This document shows, one piece after another, positions 20,135 through 31,000 of a stretch of DNA of 64,000 bases. Made by a program: the position numbers and the translations under genes. The DNA comes from Allium sativum. Lineage: Eukaryota; Streptophyta; Magnoliopsida; Asparagales; Amaryllidaceae. Positions within the stretch are counted from its first letter, which is position 1, and every line of letters begins with the position of its first letter. The notes below the pieces were generated by a model. It had not been told where the DNA came from and searched no databases. It saw nothing but the letters and a program-made list of their open reading frames with translations. The stretch lies in contig CM060911.1 in NCBI GenBank assembly GCA_030737875.1, positions 93,826,599 through 93,890,598 on the forward strand. Reading direction: 5' to 3'.

Positions 20135-21681
20135 TAAAAACAATCTTATTCATACAAAAATTTGAAATTTAAAACAATTTTATTCATATAAAAGTTTAAA
20201 ATTTAAAACAATTTTATTTATATAAAAATTTGAAATTTAAAACAATTTTATTCATATAAAAATCAGATTTTACAATGCTATATAATTAAATTAAAATTAA
20301 TTCTTTCTTAACCTTAATTAGACATCCTTAATTACGATTAACCCTCTCCTCCTTCGTAACGTCTCCAGACCCGTAAGAAAACCCATCTTCGACTTTTTAA
20401 ACCCTATCGTCATTCATCTCCAGGAGAGCTGGAACCCCATCGGCCAGCACCACGTCGTCGGCCATCATCTGCACTCCCCATGGCCTCCTTCCAGTCCAAC
20501 TCGAAAACGCCCAGCTCCCCCAATTCAACTTCGACGCCGGTGGTCCTAGACCCAAATTCCGTCCATCTCATAGCTCGAGAATAGATCATGGCCGTTGTTA
20601 TGGACCATCTTGAAACCCTCTACAACATTGTGGTTTAAAATTTCTTAATTAAGTAATGGATTGAATGGTTTAATTGAGGATGGATTGAAGGTCTCATTTT
20701 TTCGTTTAGAAAAGGGAGGCTGCGTTGAAGGTTTGACCATGGAATGAGAAAAACTAGGGGTTTAACTAACTAAATTTGTTTATATACCCATTTGTTTATA
20801 ATATTGTATTATTTTAATTCCTAGTTATTACATTTTTCTTCCTAACTCCAAATCAAACCCAACAACTGTCGCCCCTAGCTAAAGACCCTCATTCTAAACA
20901 ATGGAATACGTTTGGTAAGCCAATTCTATCAATTGGATCAGTTTTCCTTTAAATTAAAATATAAATTAATATATATTGAATTTGAACGCACATTTTAAAT
21001 TATTGGGGCCACGTACTGACTCCCAAAATTCCAGAAAAATTAATCTAGCTATGTTTTGACAATATGGTCCTAACAAAACTAATTTCGTTGAATTTGGAGA
21101 TAGTTTGAAAAAACGGTCATTTTCCGTTGATTAAATTCAAATTAAAAGTACCAAATGCATTTAAATCCACCACGCTCGCAAATCAATTCCAAAAATTATG
21201 AAAATTAGAATCTAGCAATAATTTGACATTCTGAATCCAATAAAAGTGGTTTCGCTGAAAAAGGAGGTCATATGCAAAATGGCTATTTTTAAGAGCTATA
21301 TATTATATAAAATATATATAAATTCCATAGCGACTATTTTAAATTTTAAACTGGACATTACTTTCAATTAATATTATGAAATATGGATTTTTCATATTCA
21401 TTAGAAAGATATAATTAAACTGATTCTAATGTTTTTGGTCTTACTGAAATCCGATTTGTTTTGAATCCTGTACATTCACTTGAAATTTGAAATTGAATTT
21501 TCAAACTACCACGCCATTTCTGGCTCGTTTTAAAATTAAAACAAATTTATATGTTCAAGATTTGATTGAAATAAATTTTTAGTTGTTATTATTTAAAATA
21601 AATCATTTTAAATATTCAAAATCCATTAAAATCGCTAAAATAAATTTTTTTTAATTGGTTCTGAAATTTCTGGTTGTTACA
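19200..21681 (-). repeat. Reversed LTR fragment K (first half of a large LTR)
   Basis: Read on the minus strand, this starts at 21681 with TGTAACAACCAGAAATTTC and proceeds through the U3 modules and promoter box (about 20862-20885). It then passes a leader, a donor-like CCAAAG|GTGAGA (about 19757), the accggttttaa-type box (19480-19535) and AT-rich repeats with 'acatttttat'. These follow the same order as in A and F. The part beyond about 19200 (the rest of the LTR) is missing. The left limit is approximate. Short open frames inside have no coding support. Confidence 0.65.
20103..20134. repeat. CT/TA microsatellite
   Basis: A run of CT dinucleotides followed by TA dinucleotides inside fragment K. 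Confidence 0.9.
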
Positions 21682-22378
21682 CATAGGGTCGGTCGCGCAT
21701 ATCAAGCCAGCTGTGCACACCTGGCTCTAGTTGTCCAGTGGCAGTTTCGTAAATAGGCCAATAAACGACCCTTGCCATGTTTACCATAATTACATCTTTG
21801 CCACCTGGTCCAAATTTCTCCTATATATACCCCATTTTACCACCTTTCAAGGGACCGATCTAAGCCACTCCGAAGGGCTGTCATTTCAGTTAGCTTCTCA
21901 AGCTCCATGAATGACTTACTAAGTTCACTCCTTCCTTCAACATCAAGTGGATCTCATCTTCTCCAAATACCATTAATTCTCTCTCCAGTTCAATCCAAGT
22001 GATCTCCAACCCCATTACTCCTCTTTAAAGCTCGGATCTAACAGTAATTTCATGATGGAATCAAGGAGGATCATTGTGTCACGAGATCTAATCCATTCCT
22101 TCTCGAATTCAAGTGAGATCTAAAGCGAAAAGAGAGTAAAAAGTGGGAAATCATCATAAAGAGAGTGAACACTCGTAATAAGTGAGATGTATGAGATGAT
22201 TTCTCCATGATAATGAAAATCACTTCACAAGTGGACGTAGATCTATCCTAGATCAAACCACTATTAAAAGACTTGTGTTTTCTACTTGCATTTGATTTGT
22301 GGCCCCATTTTCTATTGCATACCTTTTGGTGAAGTGTCGATAAGACACCTTTGGTGTTTGGACCATTTTTGGTTTGAA
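21682..22378 (+). other. Unassigned promoter-like stretch, probably retroelement debris
   Basis: There is no convincing reading frame. A TATA-like CTATATATAC lies at 21821-21830, followed by a leader-like AC-rich stretch and, near 22240-22290, a sequence resembling the end of a plant LTR (ctagatcaaaccactattaa). It could be the right half of an LTR of another family joined to the truncated copia element at about 22370. No matching partner LTR was seen in the window. Confidence 0.3.
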
Positions 22379-22791
22379 CACCAATGTTTGTGTAGAGCAA
22401 TGCACAGACTCATTCTGATTGTAGTGGGTTTGACAACTGGTGAAAAGGTCTCAGTAAATTCAAATACAAATTGTTGTGAATATCCCTTTACCAAAAATCT
22501 TTCCTTGTGTTTGGATATGCTACCATCACTGTTTCTTTTAATTTTGTAAGTCAATTTGCATCCCATGACATTCTTGTGTATGGGTGGATCAACTATACTC
22601 CAAGTGTTATTTTTGATTAGTGCATTGTATTCATCATTCATAACTTTCTTCCACGGGTTATGTTTTGCTGCTTCTTCATAATAGTTTGGTACTGTGTCAG
22701 TCATTATGATGTTGTAGATTTTTGGTTTAAGGATGCCTCTCTTAGACCTGGTAATCATGTGAGGTTGGCCTTTTCTCTCAACTTGAGGCAT
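22379..22791 (-). pseudogene. Copia RT, N-terminal part, truncated
   Basis: The translated minus strand shows the copia RT entry region: a W-K-x-A-M-like 'WKKVMNDEYNALIKNNTWS', then 'GCKLTYKIKR', 'SKHKERFLVKGYSQ', 'TFSPVVKPTTIR' and 'IALHKHW'. It then stops resembling RT. The catalytic YVDD region and RNase H are absent. Sequence from 22312 to about 22378 continues the open frame but matches nothing, so it is probably beyond the truncation. Confidence 0.85.
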
Positions 22792-22957
22792 ATCTTATCC
22801 TTGATTATCTGAGTCAGACTGATCTGTCTTATCATCATCATGACTATCACTTGACTTATCTTCCCCATGCATTTCATCTATTTTGTGGCAAGGTTGAATC
22901 ACTTGAGCTATACCCTGATTTGGTGCTTTGTATAGGTTAATCATCACTAATTTGATC
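22792..22957 (-). pseudogene. Copia linker between integrase and RT, degraded
   Basis: An acidic, Ser/Asp-rich open stretch (SSDSHDDDKTDQSDSD) lies here. This is typical of the poorly conserved linker between copia integrase and RT. Confidence 0.55.
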
Positions 22958-23407
22958 TTAATGTGGCAGTTTGTCAACACTGTCAGACCATTTTGGCAGT
23001 GTTGTCACTTCAAACATTATTAATCTTGTGTTATATGATCCTTGCTCCTTTGTGCTACTTGCTTTATCTGCATGAGGGAAGACATACTCATTAAGTATAA
23101 CATGTCTTGATAGAATATGCTTACCTTTGTTATCTAGGCATTTATACCCCTTTTGATTACTGGTATATCCCAAAAATGTGCACGGATTGGATGTCATATC
23201 CAACTTATGTTTATTGTATGGTCTTAGACATGAGAAACATATACATCCAAAAACCTTTAAGTGTCCATAATCTGGTTTATCGCCAAATAGTTTTTCATGT
23301 GAACTTATGTGTTTTAGCACTTTTGTGGGCAAATTGTTGATAAGGTAGACTGCTGTATCAAAGGTATCATTCCGATATTTCATTGGTAGTGATGCTTTTG
23401 GTAGCAT
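22958..23407 (-). pseudogene. Copia integrase C-terminal region
   Basis: Typical copia integrase C-terminal signatures are visible: 'YLINNLPTKVL', 'SHEKLFGDKPDYGHLKVFG', 'RPYNKHKLD' and 'FLGYTSNQKGYKCL'. It runs open for about 150 codons. The 5' part of the domain is in the next entry. Confidence 0.88.
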
Positions 23408-23871
23408 GTAAGTCCAGTCTCAACTATGTGTATGTGCTTTCTTTCCACTAAACCATTTTGCTCAGATATGTGTGCATATTTCATTCTATGTGTAATGCCT
23501 TTTTATTAAAGAAACATTTGATGGGCATAAATTTAGTGCCACCATCTGTTTGGAATGTTTTGACACTGTGATTTAACTATTTTTCTACATGAGTTACGAA
23601 ATGTATCACAACATCATGATTTTCTTATTTGGCCTTAAGAAAATATATCCATGTATATATCAAACAAGCATCAATAAAAGAAATGTAGTACCTATGTCCC
23701 TTGGATGAATTTAGAGGTGCAGGTCACCATAGGTCTGCTGCAACTAAATCAAGGGGATTATTATACACGTTGTTTCAGATTCATTAAAGGGTAATTTGTG
23801 GCTTTTGCCAAGTTGGCAGTGTGTGCACATGTGTGAAACATGTAACTTTTCAAAAGGTGCATTATTTTCAT
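23408..23871 (-). pseudogene. Copia integrase catalytic core, broken
   Basis: Across shifting frames the minus strand retains CTHCQLGKSHKLPF (zinc site), 'DLVAADLW' (first Asp), 'RYYISFIDACLIYTWIYFLK', 'QTDGGTKFM' (second Asp) and 'SEQNGLVERKH' (Glu). Several stops and frameshifts separate these pieces, so no active integrase could be made. Confidence 0.8.
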
Positions 23872-24630
23872 TCAGTATTTGCTTACAATATTGATACTAG
23901 GGTGCCCCAATTTACAGTGCCAAAAATCAATAGTATTTATGTCATGCATATTGGTACCGTTAACAGCTTTGCACCAATATTCATTAATGGATGAATTTCT
24001 TGGCTTTAAGTTGCTAAATTTGTACAATCCCTTATCCAGCCTACCACGTAGTAGTATGTTTTGATTAATTAAGTCTTTTACAAGACAAAATTTAGGGTGA
24101 AACTCTAAGTATTGATGATTATCATTGGCAAATTGTGATATACATAACAAATTTATCTTGATTCCAGGCAATCTTAATAAATTGTTTAAATAAAGTTGCC
24201 TTTTACCTTTTATGGTGTCATATCCAACACGTGATATTCTAATAGCTTCACCATTGCACATATGTAAAAATTGCATACCCGAATAGCTTTCATTACCAAG
24301 ATTTAAATTCTGTAAATTGTAGGTTATGTGATTGGTTGCACCTGAATCCGGGAACCACTCCTCAGAGTTTATGTGCTCAAATCTAGCTGAGTCTTCACTG
24401 ACACTAGTGTGTGCTCTAGTGATGTCAGTTTTGTTTTGACTGTCAATTTGCATCATGTTGGCATTGACTCCTTTCTGCACTCCCTGATTTTGCTATTGCA
24501 CATTGAATTATGAGTTGAATCTAAAGTAACATATGTTTGGAGTGTGCCCGATTTTTTCACAGATTTGGCATTTTGCTTTGTTTTTGTTGCTCCACCTCCC
24601 TCTTCCACGTTCTCTTTGAGGCTGGTTACC
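23872..24630 (-). pseudogene. Copia nucleocapsid knuckle, protease and pre-integrase region
   Basis: On the minus strand a CX2CX4HX4C knuckle (CQICEKIGHTPNIC) lies at 24570-24529. The protease motif DSGATNH starts at about 24348, and the GAG-pre-integrase 'WHCKLGHPS' occurs near 23900. A stop or frame change separates the knuckle from the protease frame (23872-24480). The right end is cut by element B, and the coding resumes at 36211 across the TTACC duplication. Confidence 0.88.
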
Positions 24631-24907
24631 TGTAACACCCCGCAAATTCTATAACTGTGAAATTAACAAATTAAAGTATAATTAATTTGAAATCAAAGAA
24701 CTAAGGGAAACGGGATACTCCATTGCGTTCGTCTCGGAAAAATACGCGAAATAGAGTCCGAGTTTTCGAAAAACGGAGTTCTTATGAAGAAGATATGGCC
24801 TTCGGAAGTTTGAGAATCAAGTTTAAATTCAAACAGAATAAATCAGGTTTAAATTCGAAAATGGGGCCCAATGGGCCAGGGCGGAAAAACACCCGCCTGA
24901 CCCACCA

Positions 24908-25006
24908 AGTCGACTGGGCTGTCGACCTGGTCTAACCAGGTCGACAGGCCTGTCGACAGGGCTGTCGACAGGGGTGTCGACCTGGTCCAGACCCAGGTCG
25001 AGCCCA
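24908..25006. repeat. GTCGAC palindrome cluster in U3 of B
   Basis: Six GTCGAC sites fall in about 100 bp. Two compact dyads stand out: GTCGACCTGGT/ACCAGGTCGAC with a 3-nt loop (24921-24945) and the perfect 18-bp palindrome GTCGACAGGCCTGTCGAC (24940-24957). They overlap, so the two hairpins are mutually exclusive. The 3' LTR has the same cluster (33248-33334) with one 12-bp unit fewer. The cluster lies about 200 bp upstream of the TATA box. Confidence 0.9.
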
Positions 25007-25160
25007 GTCTAACCCGGCTGGCCTATTCTCTATGTGGTCGATTTTCTGTGGTCTGCTTTGTCACTAGGGCTAGGTGGCAAGTTTTAATTGGTCTCTCCTT
25101 AGAATGAATGGCTACGATCAATCCAAGCAACGTCAATGGTCCTAATCAGTTCCTAACCTC

Positions 25161-25168
25161 TATATAAA
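25161..25168 (+). promoter_or_regulatory. TATA box of element B LTR
   Basis: TATATAAA is preceded by 'aacctc' and followed by a typical plant leader (accctagactaaaccctaat). Transcription probably starts around 25190-25200. The 3' LTR copy is at 33489-33496. Confidence 0.7.
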
Positions 25169-25984
25169 CAACCCTAGACTAAACCCTAATCTATTCATTC
25201 AAAAATAAGAACATAGCCGCCATGTTGCTGAGGAACGACTAGTAGTAGCCACCAAATTGGAGAGAGGATTAGGAGGAAGATTCTAAAGCTTAAAGCAACC
25301 TAAACAAATCAATTCAACAAAGGAATTTGCGTCTTCAATCCCTAAACTAGAGAATTCATCACACCATTGTAAGTAGAGTATTACTTTGGTATGAATAAAC
25401 AATTGTGTTGGTTTGTATGCTTGAATTGTGGCAATAAAGTAATTCATATTTGTGCGTTCTTATCAATTTGAAATATTATATACGTTTGGATATTTATGAA
25501 TTATGTTATTCATTATAAAGAACTACATGCGGTAGTTCTATGCAAGTATACGTTTGGAATATTTCGCAAATTATGTAATCCATGTTGAAGCTACATGTAT
25601 GTAGTTGATTTAAATTCATGCAAGTTTGGGGTTTTCTTCTATGCCACCATGATGTATATTTTTGTGCATAAATCATTTTGTAAGTAATTGGAACAAGTTT
25701 GGTTATTATCTATATGAAATTATGTTGAGAATTTGGCATTATGTATTAAGCCATGCTTTTGTACTAGAAAACCTATTTGCAAACTTATGAATATGGCTAG
25801 GCTATGATTGATATTTGGCAACCATGATTAGGTCTATCTTGTTTACAAGAATTATATGATGACATATGTGGTACATGGCTAGGTTAGGTTCAAAAGGTCC
25901 CTTTTTGTAAGTTTACATGGCTAAAGTAAGAATCATGATTTCATGTTAGAAATATTTATGCCATGGTTATGTGAACAAATTTAA

Positions 25985-26095
25985 CTATACTTATGTCATG
26001 CTTATGTTTGATATTATGCCATGCTTATGTTTGACATTATGCCATGCTTATGCTAGAAATATTTATGCCATGCTTATGTTTGACATTATGCCTAA
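25985..26095 (+). repeat. Short tandem repeat in B 5' LTR
   Basis: Four to five degenerate units of about 22-24 bp built on atgccatgcttatgtttga. The 3' LTR copy lies at about 34318-34420. Confidence 0.8.
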
Positions 26096-26546
26096 ATAAA
26101 AATATAGGTTCATGTGACAATAATGATATCTCAATTACAAGTTCACATGCTTTGATTCATGTCACCTATGTTACCACTATGCAAGTACACCAGTTTCTAT
26201 TTTGTATTTCCAACGTCGTATTGCAAGTTCATGCGCTCACATTCCCCTCTTTGTGTATGTAATTACGCTTTAAGCCTCCCCTTTTCGCATGGCTAATTTG
26301 GGCTTTAAAAGGCTAAGCCCAAAATATATATAAACGGACGTGTTAAACAGGGGAAAATAACGTTGGGTTAAAATTAACTAACGAATGAAAATATAAAATA
26401 GAAGGGCCCAAATTCAAGTATGGGTTGGGCCCATGATTGGTGTAACCTTTACACCATTAACTTAATAATGGGCCGCAAATATTTACATATAAGAAAATAA
26501 AGAAGAAAGACAAAATATGTAAATGTAGAACATACGATGTGTTTAA

Positions 26547-26768
26547 CCCGAGGTTGGATTGAGTTGTGATGTAAACCTGCCCGGAACCGCCCGGCTGTCC
26601 AGTAGTCACAACAATACCTATCCAATGTGGGAGGTTAAACATGGAGCCCAATAAGGACCCGAGGTTAGACTGAGTTGTGGCGTAAGACTACCCGGAACCA
26701 ACCGGCAACAGGCAGCCACAACAATACCTGTCTAATGTGAGAGGTCAGGGCCTTAATAAGACAATTAA
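26547..26768 (+). repeat. 111-bp tandem duplication in B 5' LTR
   Basis: Two diverged copies start with cccgaggtt at 26547 and 26658, each with 'gttgtg', 'cccggaac' and 'cacaacaatacct' in the same order. The 3' LTR has both copies at about 34876-35095. Confidence 0.85.
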
Positions 26769-27870
26769 GGCTGAGTCAGGATTGTTAGGATTAAGTGAAC
26801 TAAAGACTTAATCAAAATGGAACATGCTAAACTAAACGGACTGGTGGGGGTTAGGTTAGAAAACACTTAACCAACTTAGCATGTTGGCTAGAGATAGAAA
26901 ACCTAGTAACGGGGGACCCTTTTCAGCAGTAACCCTAGAAGGTGTATCAGGATAACCTGAAACTAGGCAGGGTGGGGCACGATTACTGGGCTGATTGTAA
27001 GAGGTCAAAGCGACGGCGGTGGTGTAGCAGTGTAGGTTCTAACGGAGTGCGAGCGTGCACACACTCCGGCGCAGAAAAATAAGGCACTGGACACCAGTAG
27101 CATACCTGTGCACTCTAAGGTTGTGTCGGGTTGCCACTATGGGACTTGATACACCCCATGGTGGGACCAGCATAGGTAACTACAACATCGGGGGCCGTAA
27201 GACACATGTAACTATGCGAGTAGGAGCCGATCATCATAGAATGGTTCACATCACCCTGATTTTGGGGTGCCAGTTGGAAACTAGTTTATATGGGTTCAGA
27301 GATCAACATGGGGTACGATAGTATATTCGACCCTAGACAACTTAACCAAGTTTATAGTGCATGCCCACTTCTTGTTTATACTTATCATACCCAGTTCTTT
27401 ATTCATAGACAAAATAGTACTAGACTTACTCAGGCTTTATGTCTGACTCTACTTTTCTTTCGTCTTCTTTCTTCCGTTTTCCCCCCTGGTCCTCAGGGAG
27501 GGAACACAACAGCTTGACCAACCTCAACATCCAGCTTGAAGAAGAGAAATGTATTGCTTGGACTTTCCTGTTTTGAACTATGGCTTCGGACAATCTACTA
27601 TGGGGCTTTTGCAGTTTATCTATGTTTTATTTATGCTTCTTTAAATAATGTACTCAAGACAGATTATGAAAGTGTTATGTTATGTTTTTGGAAAGGATGT
27701 TGTTTTAACACGTATTTGACTTTATGAAATAAAGTTTGTTGTTCTTCCGCTGTTTACAAATATTTGTTCTTATATCTGTCTTGTATATCTGTGACTTGTA
27801 CTTATAAACCTCCACCAAAATTAGGGCATTCCCTTTGAGAGTGACCCTAACGGAGGTGGGGTGTTTCACT

Positions 27871-27882
27871 TGGTATCAGAGC
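27871..27882 (+). other. Primer binding site of element B
   Basis: TGGTATCAGAGC lies two bases after the LTR end and is complementary to initiator methionine tRNA. Confidence 0.95.
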
Positions 27883-28057
27883 ATAGGTTTACCAGATAAG
27901 ATAAAAAGTTTTGAAAATTTTATTTTCAAAAAGGAAATTTAAAGAAGCATTTTTAAAAGAAAAATATTATTTTATTTTAAAAAGGCAAAGTCCACCCCCC
28001 AAAGCCATAGGAACTATCTCTTATCCTTCGTTTTGAATCTATCCTTTTTGTTTCAGC

Positions 28058-31000
28058 ATGTCCCAAGAACTTAACTTGCCGGAAGGGGTGCCAATACCTG
28101 GTTGGTTTAGACGGTTCTTAGAAGCAAGGGCCACTCAGCCAGGTCCTACCATTCCTCCTCCCCCAGTTGAAGGAAATCATCCAGCTGCAGCGGCACCTTT
28201 TCCTCCACCTCCTCCTCGGGGAAACACGTTTGCTAAGATATGTAAAGATTTTAAAGCTATGGGAGGAAGGGATTTCCATGGAACTGAGTCCTTCGTAGCA
28301 GCTAGAAATTGGCTGAAAGAAACTGAGGACCTATTCATCATCTTTGAGGTAGAAGATAGACAAAAAGTACAACTGGCGGTGTGGCTATTGAAGGGCGAGG
28401 CTTCCTACTTGTGGGAAGTCACTAATGCTGAGAGACCAGTGGAGACATGGGAGGACTTTAGGGCAAGGTTTGAGACCAAATTTCTCTCAGATGCGGAAAG
28501 AAGTTTGCAGTTGGAAAAATTCTTATTTCTTAAGCAAGGGGACAAGACAGTCAGAGAATATGTGAATCAGTTCGATGAGCTGGCTAGGTTTGGGCTTGAC
28601 CTAGTCAACACTCCGCACAAGAAGGCTCTCCGTTTCGTCAAAGGGTTAAATGAGCCATTTCACAGTTTGGCCATGACCCATATACCCATGGGAGCCACGT
28701 ATGAAAGATTGGTGCAAATGGCATTGCTGAATGAAGAGGATAAGGGCAAGAAGAAAGAGGGTTTGCAGCCTAAGAAGACAGACTTTAAGAAAGGCGGGAA
28801 AGGCAACAAAGAGAAGAGGAAGTGCAATTTCTGTGGCAAAGTGGGGCACTTAGTAAAGGACTGCCGAAAAAGGAAGGCCAAGGAGAATGGTGGGTGCTTT
28901 TCTTGCGGTGAGACAGGCCACAGGGCTAAGGAATGCCCAAAGAAACGAGGACAGGGGCAGAGAGCTGGATCCACCCCAGGGGCACAGGTCCATGTGCTAG
29001 AAGCGCCACCTCTGCAACAGCGAGGTATAAATACTTCTGTAGAAAGTGTAGTTTATCTTTATGATCACCCCGTTCGCACTTTATTTGATTCTGGCGCATC
29101 ACACTCCTTTATCTCGTCTGCTTTAGTAGAATCTCTGCACCTAAAAACTAGTATGGTAGAGGACCCCTTAATTGTTTCAAACCCAATTGGGGGCCCAGCT
29201 CATTTGTCTATGATCTGTGTGGGATTGAAAATTTCTATTCTAAGCGTAGAATTTCAATGTAGTGCCTTTGTTTTGGGCTTTTCGGGGTATGGTTTGATTT
29301 TGGGTATGGATTGGCTATCCAGTAATGGGGCCATCCTTGATTGTGAGAAAAGGGTTGTTAGGCTCCTAACCCAGCTCGGTAATACTTTGGAAATTTCTTG
29401 TAATCCCTCGTATGCGGTTATGCTTAGTTATCTTGAATCGCTAGATGCCTCTGTTGAAAATTTGCAATCAGTTAGAGTGGTCCGGGAATATCCGGATGTC
29501 TTCGAAGAGGTGAAGGGCTTGCCTCCGAAGCGGGAAATAGACTTCCGCATATATCTTGTAGATAATGCAAAGCCCGTTGCGTTGCCCGTTAGACACATGG
29601 CTCCACAAGAAAGGAAAGATCTCAGTAAACAGATTAAAGAGCTTCTAGAAAAGGGGTTCATTAGGAGAAGCATTTCAGAATGGGGCGCTCCATTGCTGTT
29701 CGCTACAAAGGCGGATGGTTCACTCCGTCTATGTGTTGACTATAGGGAGCTCAACAAGCTAACGAAAAAGAATAGGCACCCTCTCCCTAGAATTGACGAT
29801 TTATTTGACCAGCTTGTAGGAGCGTTTGTTTTCTCCCAACTTGATTTAGCAACCGGTTTTCATCAGCTAAGGGTGGCTGAAGATAGCATCGATAAAACGG
29901 CTTTCAGAACCCCAGACGGTTTCTTTGAATGGCTTGTTATGCCTTTCGGCTTGACAAATGCACCTGCTTACTTCGTGGACCTGATGAGTAGGGTATTTAG
30001 AGATTTCCTCAACAAGTTCGTAGTGGTCTTCGTGGACGATATCCTTATCTTCTCAAAGAGTGAAGAGGAACATGCTCAGCACTTAAGGGCAATCATGGAA
30101 ACTTTGCGAGTCTATCAACTAAAAGCCAAATTCTCCAAATGCCACTTTTGGAGAGAAGGGGTGAGGTTCCTTGGGCACATAGTATCCAAACAAGGGTTAG
30201 CGGTGGACCCTGCTAAGGTAGTGGCGGTACAAGATTGGAATACACCAAGGAATGCAACTGAGGTCCGAAGCTTCCTAGGACTAGCCGGTTTCTATCGAAA
30301 ATTCATAAGGGATTTTGCGAAAATCTCAGCTCCGCTCACGAAGTTGACCAAAAAGAATCTAGTGTTAAATTGGGATTTGGATTGCGAGTTTGCTTTCCAA
30401 CGACTGAAAAGGGCTCTTACAACAGCCCCAGTTTTGACGCTGCCAGATGGGAGCAAGATGTTCACTGTTTATACGGATGCATGTGGGACAGGGCTAGGCG
30501 CCGTCTTAATGCAAGAAGGAAGGGTAGTAGCTTATGGCGGGAGGCAATTGAAGGAGCACGAAAAGAACTACCCAACCCACGATCTTGAGTTAGCGCCATC
30601 GTCTTTGCACTCAAGTCTTGGCGACACTATCTCCTAGGTGAGAAGTTCGAACTTTACACTGACCATAAATCATTGAAATATCTTTTCTCGTAGAAGGATC
30701 TTAACTTGAGGCAACAAAGATGGATGGAGTTTCTTGCCTCGTACGATTTCGAAATCTCCTATACTCCGGGCAAATGCAACGTAGTGGCAGACGCGTTGAG
30801 CCGAAAGAAATTGACCCTAAGCACGTTGTTTGTTGAAAGACAAAGCCTAGAGTTTATAGCCATCTTCGACTTTAGGCCTTCCTCTGATTTCGTACCGGGC
30901 TTGCTTGCATCTCTCGAAGTGCGCCCGACTTTAGTGGATTCAGTAGGGGCAACACAACGCGAAGACCCTCAGCTTGTGGAAATGATTGATAGGCTAATTA

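Larger units (their letters stand above)
24631..27868 (+). repeat. Element B 5' LTR (3238 bp)
   Basis: It contains the GTCGAC palindrome cluster (24908-25006), a TATA box (25161-25168), a strong donor-like site (25369), a short tandem repeat (25985-26095) and a 111-bp duplication (26547-26768). Several short open frames are present but none shows recognisable protein features. Confidence 0.96.
25369..28056 (+). other. Predicted leader intron of element B (~2.7 kb)
   Basis: The donor-like CACCATT|GTAAGTAG (GT at 25369) matches the plant consensus at the first six intron bases. The acceptor-like CTTTTTGTTTCAG ends at 28056, one base before the gag ATG (28058). Splicing would join a leader of about 175 nt to gag and remove the primer site from the mRNA, leaving unspliced RNA as the genome. 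The prediction rests only on splice-site quality and position. Confidence 0.5.

Noticed and set aside
26044..26262. 72-codon open frame, identical in both B LTRs (also 34372-34590)
   Set aside because: The identity only reflects LTR duplication at insertion. The frame runs through a short tandem repeat and has no protein features.
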